Counted from the stretch's first letter, positions 15,698 to 23,814 are shown. The stretch is DNA of 64,000 nucleotides from Chryseobacterium sp. (GCA_027492795.1 JAPUEB010000037.1:62001-126000); one strand, 5' to 3'. Program-made: numbers and translations. The notes: generated by a model from the letters alone, not told the origin.

Positions 15698-16237
15698 TTA
15701 GTCTGTTTTCCTTTTAATGGTATGTTTAAACTTTAAAACAGCAAAATTAAGTTCTACCGTAGTTTCTGTGTCGGTGGTTTTCATATCTTCCCCCAAAATA
15801 TCGGAAATTATTTCACCGCTTTTTTGCATTAAAGATTTTTGTTCCTTCTCATCTTTCACTTCGGAAAGTTCGGAAACCGTTCGTGAAAGTTCGCGAATTT
15901 GGGTGAAAGTTTCAATTATTGCAATAGTCGTTTGTGTCGCTTTTTTGCTTTTCAGAATTGTTGCGAGCATATACAACCCTTTTTCTGTGAAAGCTTTAGG
16001 ATTCACTCTCGTCATTGGTGAATTTGTGGTCAAAAATTTTGACCGCAAATTAGTAACCTCTTGTTTATCAAGTTCAAAAATGTAATTATTGGGGAATTTA
16101 TCAGGATTATTTCTAACAGCTTGATTAATTTCTTTAGTCTGAACACCATACAATTCCGCAACATCACTATCAATAATCACTTTTTGATTTCTGATGGTAA
16201 TAATTTTTTCTTCTATGTCGCTAAATTTTAAAAGCAT
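15698..16237 (-). CDS. ORF6N-domain DNA-binding protein
   Basis: The 179-residue protein carries an N-terminal ORF6N domain (about 5-95): IRNQKVIIDSDVAELYGVQTKEINQAVRNN, then KFPNNYIFEL and the ALTEKGLYMLATIL-like segment AFTEKGLYMLATILKS. A helical region (110-150) follows. ORF6N domains are related to KilA-N and are found in phage and mobile-element proteins, where they are thought to bind DNA. No prophage surrounds it here. The gene ends 5 bp before rpoN, so it may be an old acquisition that now leads the rpoN operon. A perfect 17-bp palindrome lies 36 bp upstream of its start. Confidence 0.9.
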   Translation of the reverse strand: MLLKFSDIEEKIITIRNQKVIIDSDVAELYGVQTKEINQAVRNNPDKFPNNYIFELDKQEVTNLRSKFLTTNSPMTRVNPKAFTEKGLYMLATILKSKKATQTTIAIIETFTQIRELSRTVSELSEVKDEKEQKSLMQKSGEIISDILGEDMKTTDTETTVELNFAVLKFKHTIKRKTD

Positions 16238-16272
16238 ATCTATACTCTAAAATTAAATTTACTGTTAATTGT

Positions 16273-16289
16273 GGTGGAAATTTTCCACC
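16273..16289. promoter_or_regulatory. Perfect palindrome upstream of the ORF6N gene
   Basis: GGTGGAAA-T-TTTCCACC lies 36 bp upstream of the ORF6N start. There is no T-run, so it is unlikely to be a terminator. An autoregulatory operator is possible because the downstream product is a DNA-binding protein. This is inference. Confidence 0.4.
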
Positions 16290-16375
16290 ATCTTTATTTT
16301 AAAACCTTCAAGCAAAATTAAACCTATTGCTCAATCTAAAATTACAAAAAATTTCAATTTAATTGCAAAATTTCC

Positions 16376-17824
16376 TTAAAACTCTGCATTTTTCGGGGTT
16401 CTCGGGAAAGGAATTACATCGCGAATATTGGTCATTCCTGTTACGAAAAGAACCAATCTTTCCAATCCCAAACCAAATCCCGCATGCGGAACCGAACCAA
16501 ATTTTCTGGTATCGAGATACCACCAAAGTTCATGTTCATCAACATGCATTTCCTGCATTTTTGTTTTCAAAACGCTCAAACGGTCTTCTCTTTGCGAACC
16601 ACCGATGATTTCACCAATTCCTGGGAAAAGAACGTCCATCGCAGCAACCGTTTTTCCATCCTCGTTCAAACGCATATAAAAAGCTTTGATTTCTTTTGGA
16701 TAATCGAAAAGAACAACCGGAGACTCGAAGTGTTTTTCCACCAAATATCTTTCGTGTTCGCTCTGCAAATCGGTTCCCCAATGTTCCACCGGAAACTGAA
16801 ATTTTCCTTTTTTATTTTCTTTGGAACTCATCAAAATCTCAATAGCTTCCGTATAAGAAACTCGCTTGAAACGTTTCTTGATGACGTTTTCCAATTTTTC
16901 AATTAAACCTTCTTTAGCTCTGTCTTTTTCCGGTTTTTGTTTTTGTTCTTCCGCAAAACGTTTGTCTAAAAACACCAAATCTTCTTTGCAGTTTTCCAAA
17001 ACATAATTGATGACGTATTTCAAGAAATCTTCCGCCAAATCGATGTTGTCTTCCAAATTATTGAAAGCAACTTCCGGTTCCACCATCCAGAATTCAGCAA
17101 GGTGACGCGTTGTATTGGAATTTTCTGCACGGAAAGTCGGCCCAAAAGTATACACTCTTCCCAATCCCATTGCAGCGGTTTCTGCCTCCAACTGTCCGGA
17201 AACGGTAAGATTGGTCTTTTTTCCGAAAAAATCTTCAGAAAAATCGATTTCACCTGCTTCGTCACGTGGAATTTCGTTTAAATCGAAATTGGTCACCCCA
17301 AACATTTCGCCCGCTCCTTCTGCATCGGCTCCTGTAATGATTGGCGTGTTGATATAAAAGAAGTGATTTTTATGAAAAAACTCGTGAATGGCAAAACTCA
17401 CCGCGCTTCTCACACGGAAAACCGCAGAAAAAAGGTTGGTTCTGAAACGCAAATGCGCTTGTTCACGAAGCACTTCCAAGGAATGTTTTTTGGGCTGAAG
17501 AACGGTTTTTTCCATTTCTTCCGTGAAATGTTCTCCCAAAATTTCGATTTTTTTGGCTAAAATTTCAATATTTTGTCCAGCTCCCTGACTTTCAATTACT
17601 TCACCCGTAATCTTCAAAGAAGAAGCAGTTTTGATATTTTTGATAATTTCATCATCAAAATTTTCAAAATCTACCACAATTTGCAGATTATCAATGGTAG
17701 AACCGTCGTTCAAAGCAATAAAACGGTTGGAGCGGAATGCGCGAACCCAACCTTGAACGGTAATATCGTGGTGAAGAATTTTTTTGTAATCGCCTAAAAG
17801 CTCTTTAATGGTCGTCTTTTTCAT
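16376..17824 (-). CDS. asnS: Asparaginyl-tRNA synthetase
   Basis: The 482-residue class II enzyme has an N-terminal OB-fold anticodon-binding domain (about 15-110, [20 protein letters not shown]), motif 2 around [25 protein letters not shown], and motif 3 at the C-terminus ([16 protein letters not shown]). The [38 protein letters not shown] segment is typical of AsnRS, not AspRS. A TATTTTTG -7 element at 17843-17850 suggests a short 5' leader. The gene stands alone, since the upstream rimM gene ends in a terminator. Confidence 0.98.
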   Translation of the reverse strand: MKKTTIKELLGDYKKILHHDITVQGWVRAFRSNRFIALNDGSTIDNLQIVVDFENFDDEIIKNIKTASSLKITGEVIESQGAGQNIEILAKKIEILGEHFTEEMEKTVLQPKKHSLEVLREQAHLRFRTNLFSAVFRVRSAVSFAIHEFFHKNHFFYINTPIITGADAEGAGEMFGVTNFDLNEIPRDEAGEIDFSEDFFGKKTNLTVSGQLEAETAAMGLGRVYTFGPTFRAENSNTTRHLAEFWMVEPEVAFNNLEDNIDLAEDFLKYVINYVLENCKEDLVFLDKRFAEEQKQKPEKDRAKEGLIEKLENVIKKRFKRVSYTEAIEILMSSKENKKGKFQFPVEHWGTDLQSEHERYLVEKHFESPVVLFDYPKEIKAFYMRLNEDGKTVAAMDVLFPGIGEIIGGSQREDRLSVLKTKMQEMHVDEHELWWYLDTRKFGSVPHAGFGLGLERLVLFVTGMTNIRDVIPFPRTPKNAEF

Positions 17825-17890
17825 GTGTTTCTATCAAGACCACAAAAATAGCAAAATTTGGCGTAATTTTTGATGATTGCGACGATTTTT

Positions 17891-17928
17891 GAAAAAGAAA
17901 AAAGGATTTCGCTGTTTTGAAATCCTTT
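17891..17928 (-). terminator. Rho-independent terminator after rimM
   Basis: A perfect 10-bp stem AAAGGATTTC/GAAATCCTTT with an 8-nt loop lies 13 bp after the rimM stop and is followed on the minus strand by TTTCTTTTTC. Confidence 0.88.
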
Positions 17929-17940
17929 GTTGTTTTTAAA

Positions 17941-18483
17941 TTATTCGTCTTTTACAGCGGGAGTTGTAAAAACCTCCAAAAGTCCATCCGGAAGCTGCAT
18001 TTTTATGAGTTTTTCATTGCGGTTAACTTCCAAAATCCAGTCTTTAATAATAGGGATGATGACTTCTTTTCCGTTCAGATTTAAAATAAAATAGTGTTGT
18101 GCGGTTTGGTCGTTGATTTCTTTGATGGTTCCACAAGAATTTCCGTTTTCATCTTTAATTTCAAAACCTACAACTTCGTGATAATAAAACTGGTTTTCCT
18201 TCAGTTCTGGAAGCGTGGAAAGCGGAAGAAAAACATTTTTTCCAACAGTTTGTTCCGCCATTTGCAAACTTGCGTTTTTGAAGGAAATAATTTTAGAATT
18301 ATCTTTACTCCATTGCTGTTTTTCTACAAAAAAAGGTGTCAAAAGTCCGTTGATTTCCAGAAAAATGCCTTCCAGTTTATTATAAAATTCTGGTTGGTCG
18401 GTATCGAGTTTTAAGATAACATTTCCGGCAAGTCCGTGAGTTCTGGTGATTTTTCCGAGATAGTAGCAGTCTTCTTTTTTCAT
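17941..18483 (-). CDS. rimM: 16S rRNA processing protein RimM
   Basis: The 180-residue protein starts YYLGKITRTHGLAGNVILKL, the RimM N-terminal beta-barrel signature, and has a C-terminal PRC-barrel domain (about 98-170) with YYHEVVGFEI and IPIIKDWILEVN. RimM binds ribosomal protein S19 and helps mature the 3' part of the 30S subunit. It lies downstream of rpsP on the same strand, which is the normal gene order, but a terminator follows rpsP and a TATATTTG -7 element at 18502-18509 suggests that rimM also has its own promoter. The trmD gene usually near rimM is absent. Confidence 0.97.
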   Translation of the reverse strand: MKKEDCYYLGKITRTHGLAGNVILKLDTDQPEFYNKLEGIFLEINGLLTPFFVEKQQWSKDNSKIISFKNASLQMAEQTVGKNVFLPLSTLPELKENQFYYHEVVGFEIKDENGNSCGTIKEINDQTAQHYFILNLNGKEVIIPIIKDWILEVNRNEKLIKMQLPDGLLEVFTTPAVKDE

Positions 18484-18529
18484 TTTTTTGAAATATTAAT
18501 GCAAATATAATACTTTGAAATGTGTAATT

Positions 18530-18705
18530 ATTTCACAAAGGACACAAAGTTTTTGCACGGAGTTCACTAAGATTTCGCTCACAAAGGCGCTACGCTTATT
18601 AAAGTCTTATGCTTCAAATTTTAAAAATGTTTTTTTTGAATAAATTCTTAACCTAAAGCATTGTGTCCTTTGTTCAAAAACTTCGTGAGCTTTGTGTTCC
18701 AAACA
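18530..18705. repeat. Inverted CACAAAGGACAC repeat between rpsP and rimM
   Basis: ACAAAGGACAC at 18536-18546 and its inverse GTGTCCTTTGT at 18662-18672 bound a non-coding stretch with further CACAAAG and TTTGTG words. It resembles the CACAAAAGTCACAAAAG elements seen elsewhere in the window. Confidence 0.65.
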
Positions 18706-18733
18706 TAAAAAAAGACGCGATAAATCGCGTCCC
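18706..18733 (-). terminator. Rho-independent terminator after rpsP
   Basis: The stem GACGCGA/TCGCGTC with loop TTTA is followed on the minus strand by seven T. It lies 27 bp after the rpsP stop. Confidence 0.88.
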
Positions 18734-18759
18734 TTTTTGAAAATATTTTTCCGAAAATC

Positions 18760-19377
18760 TTAAGCCTGTGCTTCTTCAGTTCCTTCAGCAGCCGGAGTTT
18801 CTTCAGCAGCTTCTGCAATTGGAGCTTCGTTACCTTCTACAGCAACTGGAGCTTCTTCTGCAACTTCAGCAAGTACTTCTTCTACAGGAGCGTTTGCCGC
18901 TTCTTCAGCCGCTTTTGCTTCAGCAACTAATGCTTCTTGAGCCGCAATTCTGTCTGCATTCACTTTTGCTTCTGCTTCCAAAGCTGCTTTTTTAGCGTCT
19001 TCTTTAGATTTTGCTAAATTGTCTTTTTTACCTTCAACCGCTTTTTCTTTGTTTTCCAACCAAGCGTTGAATCTTTTTTCTGCTTCAGCCTCATCAAAAG
19101 CGCCTTTCGCAACACCACCCTGCAAATGTTTTTTGTAAAGTGCACCTTTGTAAGAAAGGATTGCTCTTGCAGTGTCTGTAGGTTGTGCACCGTTGTTCAA
19201 CCATTTTACGGCAGAATCCACGTCTAATTCTATAGTCGCAGGATTGGTAATTGGGTTGTAGATACCAATTTTTTCGATAAATCTACCGTCTCTTCTGGCT
19301 CTAGCGTCCGCAACTACGATGTGGAAGAAAGGTTTTCCTTTTTTTCCGTGTCTTTGTAATCTAATTTTTACTGACAT
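18760..19377 (-). CDS. rpsP: 30S ribosomal protein S16 with long acidic tail
   Basis: Residues 1-80 are a normal S16: VKIRLQRHGKKGKPFFHIVVADARARRDGRFIEKIGIYNP and the downstream WLNNGAQPTDTARAIL. S16 binds 16S rRNA early in 30S assembly. The protein is 205 residues against 80-90 in most bacteria. The extra 120 residues are rich in Ala and Glu (AEAKAAEEAANAPVEEVLAEVAEE), a low-complexity tail that is frequent in Bacteroidota S16 but of unknown use. A full consensus promoter lies at 19425-19454, and a terminator follows. Confidence 0.97.
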   Translation of the reverse strand: MSVKIRLQRHGKKGKPFFHIVVADARARRDGRFIEKIGIYNPITNPATIELDVDSAVKWLNNGAQPTDTARAILSYKGALYKKHLQGGVAKGAFDEAEAEKRFNAWLENKEKAVEGKKDNLAKSKEDAKKAALEAEAKVNADRIAAQEALVAEAKAAEEAANAPVEEVLAEVAEEAPVAVEGNEAPIAEAAEETPAAEGTEEAQA

Positions 19378-19424
19378 ATAATGTTAATTTTTGGGAAACT
19401 CGTCCCGGTTAATATTTAAGTCTG

Positions 19425-19454
19425 CAAAAATACAAAATTTTATTTATGTAGCAA
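19425..19454 (-). promoter_or_regulatory. Bacteroidota-type promoter of rpsP
   Basis: On the minus strand, TTG (19454-19452), a 19-bp spacer and TATTTTTG (19432-19425) fit the TTG/TANNTTTG consensus exactly. It is 48 bp upstream of the rpsP start. Confidence 0.85.
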
Positions 19455-19484
19455 TGTATCAATAAAATAATTTGGAAATCTTGT

Positions 19485-19600
19485 CCTATATTTTAGGAGC
19501 CGGGAACCTGCTCTCCGCTGTATCTTTTTGCTCGTCGTGCCTCCTCACAAAAAGGATGTCGCTGCGATCAGGGCTAGTTACGTTTCGGACTTTGAAAGAA
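19485..19600. repeat. REP-like intergenic repeat (AGGAGCCGGGAACCTGCTCTCC type)
   Basis: This GC-rich island contains inverted words: CTTTTTGCTCGTCGTGCCTCC against CACAAAAAGG, plus CCGGGAACC and GATCAGGGCTAG. Its GC content is far above that of the surrounding DNA. Similar wording occurs at 57570-57690. It belongs to the dispersed REP-like sequences I associate with Flavobacteriia; copy number must be computed. Confidence 0.6.
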
Positions 19601-19724
19601 AATTGTGAAAAATGTAGAAAATTCATCAAAAAAAATGAAATCAAGCAAAGGTTTTAAAAAAAATTACAAAAGAAAAATATCGTGAAAAATTGGTGAGTCG
19701 AAGTTTCGGGATGGAAAAAAAATT

Positions 19725-19840
19725 GCAAAAACCAAGATGTCGCGCCTCTGGCGCTCCGCAATTCGTCTTAAATAATTTCTACCAACATTTCGCACCTCCG
19801 TCGCATTTGAGAAAAACCATAACTCATCCTCCCTGAAATT
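19725..19840. repeat. REP-like repeat with TTTCTACCAACATTTCGCACC
   Basis: The stretch GCGCCTCTGGCGCTCC followed by TTTCTACCAACATTTCGCAC parallels the sequence at 57815-57855 (TTTCTACACATATTGCGCTCC). Together with 19485-19600 and the rpsP promoter it accounts for the 478-bp gap between rpsP and the helicase gene. No coding potential was seen. Confidence 0.6.
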
Positions 19841-19855
19841 CTTATCTTCCAACTC

Positions 19856-22210
19856 CTAAATCTTCGTCAACTTCGCAAACTTCAAAATCAGATTTTTCTC
19901 GCCTTCGTTGTTGAAGAGGACTTTGGCTTTGATGTTTTGTGGGTCGGTTCCGTCTAAAAAAAGGACTTCGCCGATTCCGAAACGGTCGTGACGAACTTTA
20001 TCGCCAACTTCGATGTCTTGGGAACTTGCACCGCTTGGATTGACGATTTTTGCGGTGGCTACAGGTTTGAGATTAGGCAAAGGTTGAGGCGAAGGTTGAG
20101 ATTTTTCGTTGTTAGAAAGTGTTTTCTTCGGTTCTTTCTTCTTATAAAAGGATTGCTTCGCTTCGCTCGCAAAGACATCATCGAAAATATTGGATTTTAA
20201 ACCGGAATGATTCACGAAACGGCTTTCTACGGCAGGATTTACAAATTCTAAAAATCGGGAATCAACTTCGCTTAAAAATCGGGACGGTTCCGCATCGGTA
20301 ATTTTTCCCCACTGAAAACGGGAAACTGCATAAGTAAAAACTGCCTGTTTTTCGGCTCTGGTGAGTGCAACGTAGAACAAACGGCGTTCTTCCTCGAGTT
20401 CTTCGCGCGTGGACGAACTCATAAAACTTGGGAAAAGATTTTCTTCCAAACCTACCAGATGAACCACTGGAAATTCCAAACCTTTGGAAAGGTGAATCGT
20501 CATCAGCGAAACTTTGTCTTTATCGTCGTCTTTATTATTATCTTGGTCGGTGGAAAGTGCAATATTTCCGAGGAAATTGCTCAAACTTGCGTCGCCGTCT
20601 TCCAATTGTTGCTGCTCATCGATGAAACCGCGCATTGAGTTCAAAAGTTCCTGCACGTTTTCTACTCTAGAAATTCCTTCGGGCGTTTGGTCGTCTTTCA
20701 AAAATTTGATGAGTCCGCTTCGTTTGGCGACTTCCATTCCGACGGTGTAAGCATCTTCTGTTTTTAGCATTACTTCGAAGGCTTTTATCATCGACCAAAA
20801 ATCGGCAAGTTTGGTTAAAATTCCGTTGTTTAAACCCAATTGTGGTGCGTAAAAACCAAGATTATCCAAAACTTTTGATAAAGAAACTCCCTGACTGTCA
20901 GCAAAAACGATGAGTTTATTTTGTGTAGTTTCGCCAATTCCACGAACTGGATAATTGATGATTCTTGTGAGCGCTTCATTGTCGTTTTCATTCACCAAAA
21001 GTCGTAAATAAGCGACCAAATCCTTAATTTCTTTATGTTGGTAAAAACTCATACCTCCATAAACTCTGTATGGAATATTTTTTTTTCTTAACTCATCTTC
21101 GAAAGCCCTTTTAGTTGCATTTGTTCTGTAGAGAATAGCAAAATCTTTATAAAATAACTGATTAAAATTGTGTAATTCCCAAATATTGTTTGCTACAAAA
21201 CTTGCTTCATCTTTATCAGAAAGTGCACGATAGACTTTTATTTTTTCGCCGACTTCGTTTTCACTGAAAACATTTTTTTTGAATTGTTGAACGTTTTTGG
21301 AAATCACAACATTCGCTGCATCCACAATGTTTTGCGTAGAACGGTAATTTTGTTCCAACGAAACGGTCATTGCATCGGGATAATCTTTTTTGAAATTTAA
21401 AATATTGTAAATATTCGCGCCCCGAAACGAATAAATCGACTGTGCATCGTCACCAACAACACAAATATTTTCAAATTTTGAAGCGAGCGCTTTTACAATT
21501 AAATATTGAGAATGATTCGTATCTTGATACTCATCCACCAAAATATAACGAAAACGGTCTTGGTATTTTGCTAAAACTTCCGGAAATCGCGTCAACAATT
21601 CGTTGGTTCTCAACAACAAATCATCAAAATCCATGGCTCCGTTTCGAAAACAAACTTCTACGTATTTCGCATAAATTTGTCCCAAATGCTTCATATTTGC
21701 TCGTTCATCGGCTTCCAAAAGTTCGGGATTTTTGAGATAGGCTTTTACCGTGATGAGATTGTTTTTATACGCCGAAATCCGCGACATCACTTTCTTTGGC
21801 TTGTACAAATCGGCATCGATGTTGAGTTCCTTCAACACTTTTTTCATCACATTCAGCGCATCTTGAGTATCGTAAATCGTAAAATTGGAAGGAAAACCAA
21901 GATAATGCGCTTCACTTCGCAAAATTCTTGCAAAAACGGAGTGAAAAGTTCCCATCCAAATACTTTTCGCATCGCTGTCTCCTACTACTTTTGCGATACG
22001 TTCTTTCATTTCTCGGGCGGCTTTATTGGTGAAAGTCAAAGCCAGAATATTGAAAGGACTTACGCCGTTCGTAATGAGGTGCGCAATCCGCATCGTGAGC
22101 ACACGCGTTTTGCCGGAACCTGCACCTGCAAGAACCATTAACGGTCCTTCAAGTGCGGTAACGGCTTCGTATTGTGCTTCGTTGAGTCCTTTCAGATAAT
22201 CCATCATCAA
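19856..22210 (-). CDS. pcrA: ATP-dependent DNA helicase, UvrD/PcrA family
   Basis: The 784-residue SF1A helicase unwinds DNA 3' to 5' in repair and replication. It has the Q motif LNEAQYEAV, Walker A GAGSGKT (29-35), motif Ia LALTFTNKAAREMKERI, Walker B LVDEYQDTNHSQY, motif III VGDDAQSIYSFRGA, motif IV LEQNYRSTQNI, motif V LMTIHLSKGLEFPVVHLVG and motif VI EERRLFYVALTRAEK. The C-terminus has a Tudor-like segment (VGDKVRHDRFGIGEV) that binds RNA polymerase in PcrA. Residues about 678-687 (FASEAKQSF) are encoded by a dispersed repeat word. Three Met codons open the gene, so the start may be a few residues later. Confidence 0.96.
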   Translation of the reverse strand: MMMDYLKGLNEAQYEAVTALEGPLMVLAGAGSGKTRVLTMRIAHLITNGVSPFNILALTFTNKAAREMKERIAKVVGDSDAKSIWMGTFHSVFARILRSEAHYLGFPSNFTIYDTQDALNVMKKVLKELNIDADLYKPKKVMSRISAYKNNLITVKAYLKNPELLEADERANMKHLGQIYAKYVEVCFRNGAMDFDDLLLRTNELLTRFPEVLAKYQDRFRYILVDEYQDTNHSQYLIVKALASKFENICVVGDDAQSIYSFRGANIYNILNFKKDYPDAMTVSLEQNYRSTQNIVDAANVVISKNVQQFKKNVFSENEVGEKIKVYRALSDKDEASFVANNIWELHNFNQLFYKDFAILYRTNATKRAFEDELRKKNIPYRVYGGMSFYQHKEIKDLVAYLRLLVNENDNEALTRIINYPVRGIGETTQNKLIVFADSQGVSLSKVLDNLGFYAPQLGLNNGILTKLADFWSMIKAFEVMLKTEDAYTVGMEVAKRSGLIKFLKDDQTPEGISRVENVQELLNSMRGFIDEQQQLEDGDASLSNFLGNIALSTDQDNNKDDDKDKVSLMTIHLSKGLEFPVVHLVGLEENLFPSFMSSSTREELEEERRLFYVALTRAEKQAVFTYAVSRFQWGKITDAEPSRFLSEVDSRFLEFVNPAVESRFVNHSGLKSNIFDDVFASEAKQSFYKKKEPKKTLSNNEKSQPSPQPLPNLKPVATAKIVNPSGASSQDIEVGDKVRHDRFGIGEVLFLDGTDPQNIKAKVLFNNEGEKNLILKFAKLTKI
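20150..20176. repeat. Repeat word GGATTGCTTCGCTTCGCTCGC inside the helicase gene
   Basis: This matches a common intergenic repeat type of Bacteroidota (GGATTGCTTCG... CTCGCAA). It lies in frame in the poorly conserved linker before the C-terminal domain. Confidence 0.6.
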
Positions 22211-22293
22211 ATCAAGAATTTTGAAAAATTTGGGAATACAAAAATAGGTTTTTGAGGGGAGAATACAAAGAATTTGGGTGCTGGAAAGTTTTT

Positions 22294-22442
22294 AACCACA
22301 AAAGAGACAAAAGTTTTTTTGTTTATTTGAGTTGGAACGGATTGCGCTTGAAAAGGACACATAATTGCTGTGTTTTGAAACAACAAAAGGCACAAAAGTT
22401 TTTTTGAATTTTTGAGATGGAACGGATTGCGTTTAAAAAGGG
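22294..22442. repeat. Two direct repeats of about 64 bp, 85 bp apart
   Basis: Units at 22294-22357 and 22379-22442 share AACNACAAAAG, ACAAAAGTTTTTTTG and TGGAACGGATTGCG. The first part of each resembles the arms of the 37548-37688 element. Confidence 0.8.
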
Positions 22443-22482
22443 AACAAAAATTTAACGCAAAGTAGCGCAAAGTTTTTCTATC

Positions 22483-22512
22483 CTCACTCCAACCCTCTCC
22501 AAAGGAGAGGAG
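22483..22512. repeat. C-rich palindrome (CCTCTCCAAAGGAGAGG)
   Basis: A CTCC/GGAG hairpin repeat of the same type as the block read inside valS at 9411-9445. Confidence 0.7.
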
Positions 22513-22519
22513 TTGCTTG

Positions 22520-22717
22520 AAAATATTTAATGATTACAATGTACTATCTAATCGGAAATTAATTTTCTTCGTTTTCCCCAACCCTAAAGGGAGCGAAGAA
22601 AATCAATTTCCTCCCATGTCATCCTTAGGCTCTCGAAGGGAGAGTTGGGGAAAAGAAATTGATTTTCAATCATTAAATTTATATTAGGTAAATCCTTTAG
22701 TAATCATTAAATATTTT
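22520..22717. repeat. Nested palindromic element with 22-nt conserved cores
   Basis: The outer arms (22520-22537 and 22700-22717) are exact 18-bp inverses. Inside are two hairpins. The first, 22554-22611, has 18-bp arms with one mismatch around the core TTTTCCCCAACCCTAAAGGG plus AG. The second, 22598-22667, has exact 13-bp arms and an inverted, longer version of the core. They share the middle arm. The same design with different arm sequence occurs at 48165-48267. No coding potential was seen. Confidence 0.85.
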
Positions 22718-22760
22718 AATGAATGTCCGTTTTATGTCATATTTTGATTTTTGAAGCGAA

Positions 22761-22840
22761 TTTGTCATTCCGACGAAGGAGGAATCTATTTGATTATCAA
22801 TAGATTCTTCATTACGCTTCGCTTCATTCAGAATGACAAA
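22761..22840. repeat. 80-bp TTGTCATTC/GAATGACAA element, copy 1
   Basis: Exact 10-bp terminal inverted repeats TTTGTCATTC/GAATGACAAA bound a body with CCGACG, AGGAGGAATCT, AGATTCTTC and CGCTTCGCTTC. A second copy lies 130 bp away and a relative ends the ABC-F gene. The element resembles a small non-autonomous hairpin repeat. Confidence 0.88.
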
Positions 22841-22971
22841 GTACTCATTATTACAAAAAGCGGACATTCAAAAAAAATTTTAAGATAAACAAATATTCAT
22901 CTAAATATGAATTGCAATGTTCGCAATGAATTTTTGGAAATTTTTATTTTGTCAATTATTCAGCGGAATGC

Positions 22972-23050
22972 TTGTCATTCCGACGTTAGGAGGAATCTCT
23001 TTACAATTGAATAGATTCTTCGCTCCGCTTTGCTTCGTTCAGAATGACAA
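22972..23050. repeat. 79-bp TTGTCATTC/GAATGACAA element, copy 2
   Basis: Same order of words as copy 1 with point changes and matching ends. Together with the other repeats it explains most of the 949-bp gap 22211-23159, which contains no gene I can support. Confidence 0.88.
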
Positions 23051-23159
23051 ACTTTGCTCAAAAAAAAACTTGAAATTAATTTCCACAAAAAAAAACGGAC
23101 CGAAGCCCGTTTCCAATGATATAAAAATGATTTTAATATCTGATTTGTTGAAAATCGAC

Positions 23160-23351
23160 TTACGCCAATTTTACATTCACGGCGTTTAAGCCTTTGTTTC
23201 CTTGCTTTACTTCAAATGTTACTTTGTCGTTCTCGCGAATTCTGGAAATTAATCCTGAAGTGTGAACAAAAATGTCTTCTCCGCCGTTTGATGGAGTGAT
23301 AAATCCGAAACCTTTAGTTTCGTTGAAAAATTTTACTGTGCCTTCTTGCAT
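23160..23351 (-). CDS. Cold-shock protein, CspA family
   Basis: The 63-residue single-domain protein has RNP-1-like KGFGFITPSNG and RNP-2-like DIFVHTSGL on a five-stranded OB fold, ending in GLNAVNVKLA. Such proteins bind single-stranded nucleic acid and act as RNA chaperones, often at low temperature. The length is typical. It lies 28 bp downstream of a second cold-shock-domain gene on the same strand, so the two probably form an operon. Confidence 0.96.
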   Translation of the reverse strand: MQEGTVKFFNETKGFGFITPSNGGEDIFVHTSGLISRIRENDKVTFEVKQGNKGLNAVNVKLA

Positions 23352-23379
23352 CTTATTGTTGTTAAAAATTGTTTTGTAA

Positions 23380-23814
23380 TTATTTGATAACCTGTATATT
23401 CACTGCGGAAAAGCCTTTTGGTGACCTTTCTTTTTCAAAAGACACTTTGTTGCCTTTTTTTACAGGTTGTGCGCAGTTGTTTTCGTGAAAGAAAATATTG
23501 TCTTTAGAATTGTTTTCGGTGATAAATCCGTAACCTTTTTCGCTTAAAAAAGTAACAATTCCGGTTTTTACAGCCTCTTCTGCCTCTATCGGAGCAGCGC
23601 CTAACTGAATATCATTCGGGTCGATTTCCAAACGTTCCTGATCTTCGGGACGCGTTTCCACTAGTTGTCCGTTTGCATCCACGTAAAGGAACATTTCTTC
23701 CAATCCCTTTCCTTTATTGTTATTGGATTTGCGCTCTTCCCTTTTTTGCGCTTTTTCTTTTTGTTTCTGAAGTTTTTTCTTGAAATTTTCTTTTTTAGAG
23801 AAAGAATCTGCCAT
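23380..23814 (-). CDS. Cold-shock-domain protein with basic N-terminal extension
   Basis: The 144-residue protein starts at the ATG at 23814. Residues 1-40 are very basic (KKENFKKKLQKQKEKAQKREER), 45-80 are acidic and variable, and 84-144 form a cold-shock OB fold with KGYGFITENNSKDNIFFHENN and a GFSAVNIQV end. The extension is of a kind common in flavobacterial proteins of this group and probably adds RNA binding, which is inference. A longer reading upstream is made of TGCA repeat DNA (repeated Thr-Ile-Ala) and is not real. It precedes the small CspA-like gene by 28 bp. Confidence 0.93.
   Translation of the reverse strand: MADSFSKKENFKKKLQKQKEKAQKREERKSNNNKGKGLEEMFLYVDANGQLVETRPEDQERLEIDPNDIQLGAAPIEAEEAVKTGIVTFLSEKGYGFITENNSKDNIFFHENNCAQPVKKGNKVSFEKERSPKGFSAVNIQVIK

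Noticed and set aside
18768-18995. Leucine/glutamine-rich frame antisense to rpsP
   Set aside because: It is the reverse reading of the Ala/Glu-rich S16 tail.
22917-23189. Open frame of 90 codons on the plus strand
   Set aside because: It runs through an 80-bp repeat element and into the cold-shock gene on the other strand. Its composition is that of repeat DNA.
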